Shown: positions 12,088 through 22,899, counted from the first letter of the stretch. The stretch: DNA of 64,000 bases from Gryganskiella cystojenkinii (GCA_015852425.1 JAAAIG010000015.1:56912-120911); one strand, 5' to 3'. Notes: generated by a model not told the origin, from the letters alone. Translations and numbers: made by a program.

Positions 12088-13030
12088 TGCATGTCGAGCA
12101 GTGTCTTGATGTGTCAGCGCTTGGGTAGTGGTGTGATTCGAATGAGGGGTTGGAGGGATATGGAGAAGGGAGGCACTGGAGAGTACTTGAAAAGAGGCGA
12201 ACAGAATAAAGAGATAGCAGAGTGGCAATCAAAGAATCCCATGGCTCATTTTGAGGTGGAAAAACCGTAAAAGAACGAGAAATAGACGCCAATTGTTTCG
12301 TGACTTGATGGTGTAAGAGCAAGGGCGAGCGCTACAGGGAATCGATTGGGAATCAGACGTGCTTGGGAACGAGTAACCGCAGGTATAGCAGAGGTGCAGA
12401 GAACAAGAGAATAAGATAGAATAATACCCAGTAGAGAGGTGAAGAAGACACAAGGATAAGAAGATGAAGATGAGTTGTACTTGCTAAGAACTAAAACTAG
12501 GGATACTATAAGGGGTAGATTCATTCTCTTATATGTTCTGAGGAAGCGAGAGAAGGATTAGGAAGAGTCTTTTAGAATGACCGAAGGACGGTCGGAGAGG
12601 TCCCTTGAAGGTAGCCGAAAGGCATTCGGATAGGTCTTCTTGGACTAACCGAGCGATGCGCAATGATTGTGTCCGAGACAATAATATCCAAGCTGTCATC
12701 GCTCAGCATTGTCAGTATCAGATATCGAGAGGACCGAAACTGTATGTTGGACGATCACGTGTCGCGCTAATCACGAAGGTCACATTCGACCAAAATGCAT
12801 GGTTCTTCTTACAATCTGTGGCACGGACTCTTCGTTCTTGCTGCTATTTTGTTTGTCGCTGCTCTTTTGTTTTCTTTCTTTCTTTCTTTCTTTCTTTCTT
12901 TTTCTTTTTCTCTTTCGTTCTTACTCCCTTTCGTTCTTCTCTACCGCTACTCTCTAACACCTTTTTGCACCCCTCATCCCGCCATCGCCAAGGAACCTTG
13001 GCGTTTTTATTTTGCTCAAACAGAAGAAAC
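12088..13030. other. Intergenic region between the F-box remnant and the SANT-like gene
   Basis: No confident gene is seen. A minus-strand frame with a true ATG (12524 down to 12246, 92 codons, very hydrophobic) has no recognisable family and is probably chance. Short inverted motifs occur at 12580-12635 (gaccgaaggacggtc; gccgaaaggcattcgg). A TTTC tract sits at about 12869-12902. The promoter and leader of the gene at 13031 must be here. Confidence 0.5.
12869..12902. repeat. TTTC microsatellite
   Basis: About eight tandem TTTC units run through this position and continue into a C/T-rich tract. The repeat lies in the leader of the SANT-like gene starting at 13031. Confidence 0.9.
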
Positions 13031-13927
13031 ATGACCTCGATACCCTTCAGGAAACCATTCGAGTACCGACCAGGGGACGTCACAAGGTTGCTGCGAGCAG
13101 TCATTGCGTCAGGTCCTGAACTATTCGATCCAAATGCCGGTACTACCGTGACAAAAGCCTGGACAGCGATCGCAGTCAATCTTGCTAGAGAAACCGGTCG
13201 ACAGGACGGACCCGACGCCCAAGCCATTAGAAAAAAAATCGATACAATGGTGGAGAGGCATCTCATCTACCGCAGGGACCGTTTCCTGCGACCTGAAACG
13301 ACGCCTAGTAGAGTTGACCCAAACTTTAAGTTACTCGATAACCTATGTATTGTTCGTGGCGACCTTTGCCTTGGTCCAGGAAATCGAATTCAATTTACAG
13401 AGAGTATATCGAATCTTCTACGTGATACCTCGATGGATACACTTTATCGAAATAACTCTATTGGTCGACACCACAAGATCCAGCGAGAATTAGTCGAGAA
13501 CAACAGATCCAGTAAGGACTCCTGTCAGAGCGACAAGATCCGAAAAGGCAAGGTTGAAACGATCCAGAATCGCGAAGACGCGAATTCCGAACAGTTCATC
13601 GCTTTCTTTGGCCAGGCAACCTTCAAACCCAAGGGATATCTTCCGGAGACAATCACGGATATTGGGAGGGTTGCTGCTATTTTGGAAGAGCAGCGCACAC
13701 GATCGACACAGGAAAAAAACACCCACAAACTTTCCAACAAACTGGCTGATGGAACGAATATGTCATCCCAGGGATCTGATGGTTCTAGAAACTTGACGGA
13801 TAAGGATCTCGGTCAAGACTACGACGACAAGAAGATCACCATAGGTGTTGAGGGATTAGATCAGGAAAGGACTGTGAACCAGATCCAGCATGACATTGCG
13901 ATGTTCTCAACCTACCTACCTCGATAG
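13031..13927 (+). CDS. SANT/Myb-like domain protein, copy 1 of a tandem pair
   Basis: Single exon of 298 aa. I chose ATG 13031 (gaaacATGACC) because the paralogue at 14730 begins at the equivalent place; the frame stays open upstream only through a low-complexity leader. Residues about 10-85 form a three-helix SANT/Myb-like unit: YRPGDVTRLLRAVIASGPEL, then AWTAIAVNLARETGR, then AIRKKIDTMVERHL. A short conserved block follows (IVRGDLCLGPGNRIQF). The remainder is charged and low in complexity. Such units usually bind DNA, but the specificity is unknown and I do not recognise the gene. The second copy shares the N-terminal 120 residues and diverges afterwards. Confidence 0.7.
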   Translation: MTSIPFRKPFEYRPGDVTRLLRAVIASGPELFDPNAGTTVTKAWTAIAVNLARETGRQDGPDAQAIRKKIDTMVERHLIYRRDRFLRPETTPSRVDPNFKLLDNLCIVRGDLCLGPGNRIQFTESISNLLRDTSMDTLYRNNSIGRHHKIQRELVENNRSSKDSCQSDKIRKGKVETIQNREDANSEQFIAFFGQATFKPKGYLPETITDIGRVAAILEEQRTRSTQEKNTHKLSNKLADGTNMSSQGSDGSRNLTDKDLGQDYDDKKITIGVEGLDQERTVNQIQHDIAMFSTYLPR

Positions 13928-14262
13928 CTTCGAGAGGGGCAACTCGAAGAGTAACTCAAAGAACACCTATAGATCCTAAGGGTACTCCTTCCTTTGTTCC
14001 TCCTCTTCCCCGTCCTAGTTCTTGGAGAAGGTCACTCTGACAACACCAACTAGAGTTTAGCCTCGGAAAGAACCCTTTTAGTCGTTCTGGTAGGAGATTC
14101 CACAGTACGACAACAAGTGTCAACCAATGATTGCAATACCATAAAAGCATCAACCAGCTCTTTATGTACCCAAACAAATGTCCATTGGCGATTTTTATGT
14201 GCCGTCCTATATATATATATATTTTGCCACTCTTAGCAAGCACCCCATACTCATCAGTCGTC
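13928..14262. other. Spacer between SANT-like copy 1 and the truncated MYNPQP copy
   Basis: No gene is seen. The spacer contains a run of TA dinucleotides at 14208-14222. From 14222 onward it is homologous to the sequence upstream of the full-length MYNPQP gene (16122 onward), so the duplication includes some promoter or leader sequence. Confidence 0.6.
14208..14222. repeat. TA dinucleotide run
   Basis: A pure alternating T/A stretch of about 15 bases lies some 40 bases before the ATG at 14263. It could act as a TATA-like element for the truncated copy, but this is only a position-based suggestion. Confidence 0.7.
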
Positions 14263-14489
14263 ATGTACAACCCACAGCCCACAATTCTACAACCTCCAAA
14301 GTGCCCGGCGATCCCTGCCCCTTCTTCGACCTACCGACCTGGGGTCTCGTACTCGTATAACAAGAACGGCAACAACAACAATAATGGACAGACTCAAACT
14401 CAGATCGAGGACTACTTGGTTGGCTCTAACAAAGCTGGAGCGACCCTTTGTCCGCCAACTACCCGTCCAGAGCAACAAAAAGTTGTTGC
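14222..14489 (+). repeat. Duplicated segment, copy 1 (matches 16122-16382)
   Basis: From ttttgccactcttagcaa to aaaagttgttgc this segment is nearly identical to 16122-16382. Differences are scattered substitutions and an extra 7 bases just before the ATG. The match stops close to the end of the first exon of the downstream gene, which marks the breakpoint. Confidence 0.9.
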
Positions 14490-14532
14490 ACACCTGACGA
14501 TGTACAATGCTTCTGCATTCACAGGGTTTTAA
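14263..14532 (+). pseudogene. Truncated copy (first exon only) of the MYNPQP gene
   Basis: The frame encodes 89 aa beginning MYNPQPTILQPPKCPAIPAP, almost identical to the first 77 residues of the 460-aa gene at 16156. After EQQKVVA the two sequences diverge: the full gene has a splice donor, while this copy reads 13 unrelated residues to a TAA at 14530. The remaining exons are absent, so this is best read as a truncated duplicate. Whether a short peptide is still made cannot be told from sequence. Confidence 0.75.
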
Positions 14533-14729
14533 TTATCTACCAACAGACTTGGTCTCCTTCATATCTTTCTCTCGGTGCTCAAAAAGTCAACGACCATCAA
14601 CATCAACGGTCTGGTCCTCCTTATATTTCTGACTCCCTTTCTCCTTCTCTGTATCTGTCTTTCTCCCTTTCTTTATCTCCCCTGCAATCTGTTCATCTTC
14701 TCTTTCATCGTTTCCTCTCGCTGTAAAAC

Positions 14730-15818
14730 ATGGCTCTTCGTCATCTCAAGAAACAGTTCAAGTATCGTCCAGAGGACAGGATAAGACTGCTAAAAGCCGT
14801 CATTAATGCTGGTCCTGCACTCTTTGGACCTAAAGAGAACGCCTGGAGAGATATTGCACTCGAGTTTGCCAAAGGGATCGACAGAGTCGATGGACCGTCT
14901 GGCAAGGCCCTTAGAGGAAGGGTAAACGCTGAGTTGGATGATTATGTCCTCAAAAGGCTTCAGCTTGCTTCAAATCCCGGCACACCTCGCAATAACGATC
15001 CTGTCCATGGAATGCTCGAATGTCTGGGTCTTCGTCGCGGCGACCTTTACTTCGGTTCTGGAGGTCAAATATTTGTCAGGAAAAGAGAGCCAAAAATTCC
15101 TGCGGTAAGAGCTCCTGTTCAAGTTCCCTCCCTCGTACCTACCTTGCTCGAGTCCGCCAATAGCATTATAGTCAACCTCAATCGTCAAAAGAACGAAGAC
15201 AATAATACCCAGAACAACAAGATCCTGAAGAGTGCGATCCAGGATTACAAGAATCAGGTGGCCAAGAACAACGATCTTTTGATGAATGCGATCCAAAAGT
15301 GCAAGACTCAGGCGGCCACGAATGACGAGATACGGTTGGCCAAGAGCGGTAATACCGAGGTGACCAGTATCCAGGAACCTGGGGATTTGCAGGTTGCTAG
15401 TCTGAAGGAAGATATCACCAGGGTTAACGTACCAGACATCGAGATCCTTCAGCCCAAAGTCAATAACTCAACCGTCGAGCGTAAATTTGAGGTCCCGAAG
15501 GAGAAGATGCAAACGGACGAGGTCTTCCTGACCAAAGCTCATATATCAAAAGTTGAGTCGAGCTCGGGGATCCCAGAGGGTGTGGCCCATGATGGGAGGG
15601 AAATCAAGGAAAGCATCAGCTTCAAGAAACTCTTGGATGCTCTTTTCGTGACAAGGACTTCGTTCTTGAGGACTTTTGTTGAACTTTACCGAGTCGAGAT
15701 CTTGCTGCGAGAATGGACCCATCAGCGTGCAAAAGCGATGATGGGGACAACAACTAAGAGCTTCAGAGTCGACCATAGGTTGCCACTGAGGAGTGGGAAG
15801 TCGCAAGAAGACAAGTGA
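14730..15818 (+). CDS. SANT/Myb-like domain protein, copy 2 of a tandem pair
   Basis: Single exon of 362 aa from ATG 14730 (aaaacATGGCT). The N-terminal unit parallels copy 1: YRPEDRIRLLKAVINAGPAL, AWRDIALEFAKGIDRVDG, ALRGRVNAELDDYVLKRL, then LGLRRGDLYFGSGGQIFV. Copy 1 has GTTVT inserted before the Trp helix. The middle contains two degenerate repeats (KSAIQDYKNQVAKNNDLLMN and NAIQKCKTQAATNDE) that look like coiled-coil. The C-terminus is basic. I infer a DNA- or chromatin-binding protein of a lineage-specific family, with no known function. Strong divergence from copy 1 suggests that the paralogues are not very recent, unlike the nearly identical duplicated exon between them. Confidence 0.72.
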   Translation: MALRHLKKQFKYRPEDRIRLLKAVINAGPALFGPKENAWRDIALEFAKGIDRVDGPSGKALRGRVNAELDDYVLKRLQLASNPGTPRNNDPVHGMLECLGLRRGDLYFGSGGQIFVRKREPKIPAVRAPVQVPSLVPTLLESANSIIVNLNRQKNEDNNTQNNKILKSAIQDYKNQVAKNNDLLMNAIQKCKTQAATNDEIRLAKSGNTEVTSIQEPGDLQVASLKEDITRVNVPDIEILQPKVNNSTVERKFEVPKEKMQTDEVFLTKAHISKVESSSGIPEGVAHDGREIKESISFKKLLDALFVTRTSFLRTFVELYRVEILLREWTHQRAKAMMGTTTKSFRVDHRLPLRSGKSQEDK

Positions 15819-16155
15819 CACTCAGATGTCGGATGGATCGAGTTAGGATCGTTGACTGGGAAGGGAGACTGAATCGAACAGCATTACAGAGCCAAAGGCT
15901 TAGTGTATGGACGCAGGATTGCAACAGTGACTTTGACAATACAAGGTAGACTATCCTGGTAGCCCTTCTCTAACTTTGTCTTCCCTTCCCTTCCCTTCCC
16001 CATTCCCCCATCCCACAAACGCGAACAAACTACGAGAATTGATATCCACGTGCACAAATCGAACAACATTTGATTGTTCGCGATTTTTCTCCTTTCTCTT
16101 CCTCTCTCCCATTCTTTGTTTTTTTGCCACTCTTAGCAATCGCCCCATACTCATC
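15819..16155. other. Spacer and promoter upstream of the MYNPQP gene
   Basis: No gene is seen. There is a short CTTCC-type tandem run at about 15981-16000 and a pyrimidine-rich leader at 16085-16120. Sequence from 16122 is shared with 14222, upstream of the truncated copy. Confidence 0.6.
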
Positions 16156-16382
16156 ATGTACAACCCACAGCCCACAATTCCACAGCCTCCAAAGTTCTCG
16201 GCGATCCCTGCCCCTTCTTCGACCTACCGACCTGGGGTCTCGTACTCGTATAACAAGAACGGCAACAACAACAATAACGGACAGACTCAAACTCAGATCG
16301 ATGAATACTTGGTTGGCTCCAACAAAGCTGGAGCGACCCCTCGTCCGCCAACTGCCCGTCCAGAGCAACAAAAAGTTGTTGC
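16122..16382 (+). repeat. Duplicated segment, copy 2 (matches 14222-14489)
   Basis: This is the intact counterpart of the duplicated leader plus first exon. It is part of the functional-looking MYNPQP gene. Confidence 0.9.
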
Positions 16383-17963
16383 CACCCCTGCTGAGGTAAA
16401 ATGAAAAAAATGACCCTTGACTGAGGATGGGCAATGCCACAAGGAAAACGCCACCAAAATTTACTCTTACCTAACAACGGTTTTTCCTGTGAATGTCAAA
16501 TAGAGCCAGTACTTTCAGCATGATGTGAACATGATGTTGGACTCTCCATCTTCTTCCTTGCTCTTGGTTCCTCAGGGATATAGCGACATTCCAATTCCGG
16601 TGGCATCGATGACGGTGACACTGAATGAACTTCAGAACCAGTCCGTCCCAAATAGTCCTTACAATGGATCAACAACGTTTCAGCAAGCACGCCCAATCTC
16701 AGTGAACTCTTATCGGCGGGGGTTCGGTCAGGGACACGGACATGGACAACAGCAGTGCTTGCAGCAGCAAAACCAAGGACCGGGTCAGCCTCCGCAACAG
16801 CGCCAACCGCCCCGCGGTGTTGGTGGTTCCGCGCGCCATCATCCGTATGCTCAAGACGGCCAGAGTGCTCATGGATCAAATGTCAGACCTGGTTTAGGAT
16901 CTGCGGACATGCAGAGTAAGTTTTGATGGGGCACCGAGACCTGGAGTATGCTCGATTTTCCCAGTTTTCACAGCATGGCGACAGACTCGACATGCCATGA
17001 GCACCAAGCTTGGTTTTATTGAACACGTGAAATTGACTCGTATATATTCCTCCAACAGATCAAACCACAAAGTCAAAAGTACAGAGAGATGCTGTGGGGG
17101 CTCCAAGCAAATGCGTTGCTCGAAACTCGACCAAGTCTGTCTCTGGACGTGGTGGCGACCCGACCGCGGTCCGTGCCGGTGGCATCCGTCTTCGAACCGT
17201 CCAGTTCGCAGTCTCGATTCATCAGGTCATGAGCGGCTCTATTGTCCCACTCTCCTCCCCGGCTGGAAGCGTGGCCCTCATCGAGGTTGTTGGTAAGAAT
17301 ACGTTTGTAGTCCAAAGTCCAACTATTTTATGATCAAGCAAGAACCAAAATGTAGAGACTCGTTTTTGGACTTTTTTTTAGGAACTCTGGCCTCTGATCC
17401 CTCTTACACGAACATGCGTTGGAGCTACTGGCTTCGAGACCCAAACCAGCAGGATTTCACGAAATGCTTCCCAAACGCAAAAGATACAATGTTGTTCACT
17501 CGACGTCCTCTATCTTCCTTCTCCACCTACGGCGGTCCTCTCGCTGCTGTTGGCGGTGACGGTGGAGTTGCAGCAAAGTGCACAACAGATAAGAACGACG
17601 ACGATTTTGATGATTTTATGACCACCACTGCAGGTGGAACCGTAGCAGGAGCGATGCTCCCTTGTTACTACTATGATGTCGGCGGAGGTCTGGATTTGGA
17701 ACTGATGGACCAAGGTCAGATCCTTCGAGCGATCGGGGTCGTGGCTTCGTCTCAACCGTTGATCGGTTCTGGTGGATGCCTCTCGATGCAGCTTGTGAAC
17801 ATCCGAGGGTGAGTCTGTTTTCAAGCTGACTTGATCCAAAACGAACTAGCAATCCTCTCTCTAATACGCTCCTCTCTTATCTCACGGTAATAGAGCAACG
17901 GAGGAAGAGGCGAGATTGGCTGTCCTTGGATTGCCTCGAGGTGTTAACCCTCTCACAAAGTAA
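16156..17963 (+). CDS. Unknown lineage-specific protein (MYNPQP family)
   Basis: Six exons (16156-16395, 16504-16915, 17059-17292, 17382-17808, 17894-17963) after merging; five coding segments join in frame to 460 aa. The first 245 residues are disordered, with N, Q, G and P runs (YNKNGNNNNNGQTQTQ; GQPPQQRQPPRG). From about residue 255 the sequence looks folded: IRLRTVQFAVSIHQVMSGSI, SVALIEVVGTLASDPSY, MRWSYWLRDPNQQDFTKCFP, then an acidic DDDFDDF loop and GGGLDLELMDQGQILRAIGV. There is no signal peptide or membrane segment. I do not recognise the family. Its pairing with a SANT-like gene in both duplicated units suggests a shared history and perhaps a shared role, which is inference. Confidence 0.75.
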
Positions 17964-18388
17964 ATTGACAATGGCAATGTCTCTCGAACTTTCGGTGGGA
18001 CTGGATGATTCTACATGCTTTTACCAAAAAATGATCCTCCTCATTTTGAATAGTCTTGCAAACAACCAACTCTTTCTCTGAATATCCTCCGTAAACGCCA
18101 CAGTGCAATTGCTTCCAATATTTTTGATGTGCACAGATAACAAGCACTCTTGGCTTGCATCTTTCCAGGTTTTATTCTGAGTGAACAATAAAAAAGAAAA
18201 GAGACAAATAATCAAATGAAAAGTGTTTGACGTTTGGAACAGTTCTGTGCAAATCCAAAAAAAAAAAAAAAAAGTTGGTATAATAGAAAAGAGAAAGGTG
18301 TGGAAAGAGGAGATCCTCTTAACGAGAAAAAGTCCTCAGTGCGGGCGAAAATTGCATCGCACATATTCCGAATTTGGGGGTTTCTCTT
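17964..18388. other. Convergent 3' region between the MYNPQP gene and ALAS
   Basis: The two genes end towards each other here. The region is AT-rich, with AATAAA-type sequence at 18187 and a run of about 17 A at 18258-18274. No gene is seen. Confidence 0.6.
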
Positions 18389-20357
18389 TTAGATCTGGGC
18401 GGCAGCAGCCTGACCAACCGACGCTTCGCCAAGAGGAGCACCGGCCGAGGAGGTCTTGATCGAGCCGATGACCTGCGACGAGTAACCGAGCTGAGCGTCG
18501 GTCCAGATAGGCTGAGGGTCAACAGCACCCTCGACCACACCAGCACGACCTCCAGTCGCCTTCCACTGGCTGGTACGCTTCAAGCCGTTGCGCTGCCAGA
18601 CCGATTCCAAGGAACGGACCAAATGACCCATCATCTCGTCAGTGTGTCCAGGAGTAGGAGTGATACGGAGACGCTCCTCACCACGGGGGACAGTGGGGTA
18701 GTTGATGCTCTGGACATAGATGCCATGAGATCTCAAGAGCTCATCCGAGGCAGCCTTGCAGACCTCGGCATCACCGACGAGAACAGGGACAATGTGCGAG
18801 GGGTTGGGAACAACGGGGATATCCAAAGCCGCCAACTGAGCCTTCAGGGTACGGGTGTTGGTCTGCTGAGCAATACGTTCCTGAGGAGAATTGCGCAAGT
18901 ACTGGATCGAGGCCGCGGCACCAGCAACAATAGCAGGAGGCAACGAGGTAGTAAAGATAAAGCCGGGAGCATAGGATCGGATCATGTCGACCATGGCAGC
19001 CGAACCGGCAATGTAACCACCAACGACACCAAAGGCCTTGCCGAGCGTGCCGGAGATGATATCAACTTGATCCATAGCAGTATGCTGATGAATCAAGGAA
19101 CCCTGAGGACGGTTCAAGTTCTCAGCAAAGTCCAAATGTTCAGCGACACCCGCGCCATGGGGGCCATACATACCGACAGCATGGACTTCATCCAAGAAGG
19201 TGATCGCGCCGTACTTCTTGGCCAACCGACAGATTTCGTTGACCTTACCAATGGTTCCAGACATGGAATACACAGTCTCAAAGGCAATGATCTTGGGGAC
19301 CGAGGGGTCCAATGTCTTGAGCTGCTCTTCCAAATGAGCGGTATCGTTATGACGGAAGATCATCTTTTTGACACCAGAGTGTTTAATACCTTGGATCATG
19401 GAGGCATGGTTCATGGCATCGGAGAGGATCACACAGCCGGGCAACTTTTGAGCCAAAGTACTCAAGGTCGCATCGTTGGCGACATAGCAAGAGGAGAAGA
19501 CCAAAGCCGCTGGCTTGTGATGGAGAGCGGCCAATTCGTCCTCGAGAGCCAAGTGCAAGGCACCGTTACCGGCAATGTTACGGGTACCACCGGCACCGGC
19601 ACCGTACTTGCTCAAGGTCGCCTTCATGGTCTCGACCACGACAGGGTTCTTGGACATGCCGAGGTAATCGTTCGAGCACCAGACAGTGACCTCGTCCTCG
19701 GCCTTTGCAGTGTGAGCACGGGGGAACTGTTGAGCGAGTCGGTTGATGTTGTTGAAGAATCGGTAGGACTTGTCCTGATGCTTCTTGTGCAACTCAGCCT
19801 CGTAGGTGGCCTCGTAATCAAAGGGTTTACCAGCCGAGGGAGCATTGTGAGTAACAGGGATAGCAGCGGCGGGCTTGAAGGGGCAGGCTGATGGTGAAAA
19901 CAATCACAATTACGATATGTCAGATATATGCCCCATACATAACAAAAAATTCGGCAATTCGGGTGATATTTATCACAGCAGAGGTACTGAGATGAAACAA
20001 AAATAACTTACCAGCACCAGGAGCAGGGTTGGCCTTGTGAAGCTCATGCTGAACCGAGGCCTTGAGATCATTGGAGGAGACCGCAGAGGCAAACTCGAGG
20101 ACCTGGGACTTTGCAGGGCGAGCCTTGGTAGCGGAGGCAGAGAAGTGACGGGCCGCTCCGGGGCAGGCATTGGCACCACCAGAGGCCATCAGGGCGGAAC
20201 GGGCTTGGATGGTCATGGCCTTGCCCATGACAGGGCACTGCTGGGCCATACCGACAAGACCGTTGGATGCGGTCTTTGCGGGCTGATGCGAAAGCGATCG
20301 CAAGGCCGAAGGGGTCGAGTTTCGGAGAAAAGGACAGGCTCTGGCAGCGAGTTCCAT
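18389..20357 (-). CDS. HEM1: 5-aminolevulinate synthase, mitochondrial
   Basis: Two exons on the minus strand (20357-20012, 19887-18389) encode 614 aa. The enzyme condenses glycine with succinyl-CoA to 5-aminolevulinate, the first step of haem synthesis, in the mitochondrial matrix. The PLP fold is complete: [11 protein letters not shown], the glycine loop [12 protein letters not shown] (about 211), [12 protein letters not shown] with Asp about 348, and SGTLGKAFG with the Schiff-base lysine about 399. The N-terminus is a basic targeting sequence. Four Cys-Pro motifs ([21 protein letters not shown] and ACPFKP) resemble haem regulatory motifs. In animals these mediate haem-dependent control of import and stability; the same role here is inference. 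The intron falls right at the fourth motif. Confidence 0.97.
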
Positions 20358-21791
20358 TGTTGAATTGCTTTCAAATTATCTTTGAAGAGAGTGGAGTTGA
20401 TTGATTGGGGGTGATGGTTGCTGCGTTGATATCAGGAACCGATCAGAATGAGAAGAAAAAGGGAAGGATCAAATAAAAACGAGGCTTGATGGTCTTATAG
20501 GTGGGTATGTTGGTATGTTGAATGATGAAAGAAAGGAGGAGGAGGAGGAAGAGAGGGAGAAAAAGAAGGATGAAAGATGAAAAAGAAGAGAGAGATGTAA
20601 TGTGAGCAGCCTCTTTTTTCTTGTGCTGTTCCGCTGCCCTGTCTGCTTCTTGTTGGGCTGACACCGGCGAGAAAGGCCCTTTGTTTGTGTTTTGAAGAAA
20701 TTTTGTTTTTTTTTCTGGCTCGGAAACTCAAATGGCTTTTTCTTATTTGTCACTTTGATTTGTACCTTTCCTCGAAAGACCTTATTATTATTCCTTCCTG
20801 TCCTTCGGATATGACTGATTCGATTCAAACGCAGTGCAACAGAAAGAAAAAAAATAGTCCAGATCCTGGCAATCCCCCCAGGCAGCGTGGCATCTCAGAC
20901 CACCTAAACGCCCCGCCATCCGTTCATGACTCCGCCCTCACACACCACTCGTTATTTTTTTGTTCCCTTTCTCTCCCCGCTTCCTCAATTGATCGAAGCA
21001 TGTTTTTTTTGTTGTGCTGTTTTTATGAGAGAGTGCCTGTGAACTGGACGGTTGATCAAGTGCCAAATGCGAGCAATTTCGTGTTCATTTTTTTTTTGTG
21101 TGTGGGAGAAAACACAAGATCAGGGAGGGGGCTCATCTCCGAAAAGCAAAAGGGGGAAAGGAACAGACAAACAGGCGACACATTCGTCACAAAAAAAACA
21201 AAAAATATGATTCAGCTGGTGTCGGCGTTCAGTTGCCTGTAATAGGAAGCAATTCAGTATTTTTATTCACGTACACGACCCTTCCCGACATTGCCGACAA
21301 CTTCTTTTTGTACGTTTGTTTTCAACTTGACACGGTTCTAATCACGCCAGAAAAGCATAGGTGAAAAAAAAGTCAGCTCATCCCCCATGGCCTTCGGATA
21401 GGCCAGCATAGGGAGAACTGGTACTCTTCGAAGGGTTGGGCGTAAAGGAACTCGAAGAACAGTCTTCCGTCTTCACCCTCATCTATCCCTTTCTATCGTT
21501 CTTTATATCTCCCACTTCTATTTCCCGCTTCTCTTTCCCATTTTTATCCATCTCAAAACGAAGCAGTAATTGCGTATGCACCACTGCATTGTCCTTTTTC
21601 TCTCCTTCAATCCAGCTTGCCTTGGTTTCTTTATTATAACTTGCAGGATCAGATAGCATGTTGAACTCCTCTGTCCCTCGCCTTTTTCTAGTGGGCGTTC
21701 TCGACCAGATAAAAAAAGGGAGATACATCTCATCTCATCTCTTCAACCCTTTTTCTTCGCCGCAGCGCGAGCGCCTTTGCGTTCCTTTTTT
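20358..21791. other. Intergenic region: ALAS promoter and Mog1 3' side
   Basis: The first 300 bases above the ALAS start are purine-rich on the plus strand, so pyrimidine-rich in the ALAS direction, as in other leaders here. No frame in the rest has a recognisable product. A segment at 21389-21404 (ggccttcggataggcc) is palindrome-like and resembles 12617-12632. Confidence 0.55.
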
Positions 21792-22899
21792 TTATCCAAA
21801 CAACTGCCAGTTCCGGACTTGAATCGATCCGATCAAGTTCCTGAACCAGACCTCGGCCTCCTGAATCGATCCTTCATGCGCAACCTGTTTTGAGGAGCTC
21901 GTCTCAGAGATCTGCAAGGGGACATTATAAGAAACAACGATATCAGTCTCTTGTTGAGGCAAACGGAAAACCACCATCATGATCTGGACCAGGTTTCGAG
22001 CGTCCTGTTGAGCCGAGACTTGATGACCTGACATGGACGCGGCCTCTTGTTGACGTTGACGTTCATTGAATTTTGCAATGCGTTGCTGGCCCAAAAGGAG
22101 ATAGATCTTGGCATCGACTCTAGAGAACGCATAAAGTAGCAACGTGGGGTTTAGATCTTCTTTCTATTATGCGTTTACAGATTCCTTCGGTATATAAATA
22201 ATAAAAAAAGTCTTACGGCCATGCAGGCAACTCGGCATTGTTCAAAAGAGTCACAGTTTGGACCACAGACGCGTCCTCTGCGTCGTTATCCTCGGCCAAT
22301 TGACGGAAATGGAACCTAGAAATAAACAAAAGTTGTTTCCAGAAACACACATGCAAATGAAAAAGAAAGTCAGAACGTGAGGTTGATCAGTCCCTACTCT
22401 CGTCTCACCGGTAATAACATTTGACGAGCCGATCCAGCAACACAACGAGTTTACTTACGCAGCGCAAGCGTCGTCGTTGGCATCGGCAGCGAGCTCCAAG
22501 ATCTCGACGATCACACTCTGGTCCTCATCCACATTCACAAAGACCTCCTGGTGGTCAGGCACCTCACGAATATGGCTGGTGGTTTTTTTGTTAAAAGTCA
22601 CCAAAAAAAACACATTGCCAGGAATGCGCCCATAGAAAACCAGACGCAAAAAAAACCGAAGGAGAAGAGAAGAGAAGAAGGAGAGAGAGAACTTGTTTAT
22701 TATTCGTAATCTTCTTGACTCGCCATTGCTTAGATACATAAAGCCCATCCTGCAGACAAAACAAACTATTGGCACGCAAAAAGAGATAAAACCAGAAGAA
22801 AAGATAAAAAGAGAAGGAGAAATACCTGATATTCTCGAATTTGCGAGGAAGGTTCACTGTGATCGCACCACCGTATAATTCTTGTTGAAATGTGTCCAT
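21792..22899 (-). CDS. MOG1: Mog1, Ran GTPase-binding nuclear import factor
   Basis: Five exons on the minus strand (22899-22826, 22575-22459, 22315-22217, 22119-21792 after the 74-nt first exon; four junctions checked in phase) give about 205 aa, close to yeast Mog1 (218). The start FQQELYGGAITVNLPRKFENI is the family hallmark, followed by VPDHQEVFVNVDEDQSVIVE, the acidic loop LAADANDDACAARFHF, VDAKIYLLLGQQRIAKFNER, and the C-terminal VQIMMVVFRLPQQETDIVVS. Mog1 binds Ran and promotes nucleotide release in the nucleus, supporting nuclear protein import. There is no transit or signal peptide. Small exons and C/T-rich introns are typical of this window. Confidence 0.92.

Noticed and set aside
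12605..13030. Upstream extension of SANT-like copy 1
   Set aside because: It passes through the TTTC repeat, and the paralogue starts at the position equivalent to 13031.
18374..19891. A 505-codon open frame on the plus strand, opposite ALAS
   Set aside because: It is the antisense shadow of ALAS exon 2. Strong codon bias in the real gene removes stops from the opposite strand; the antisense protein has no domain.
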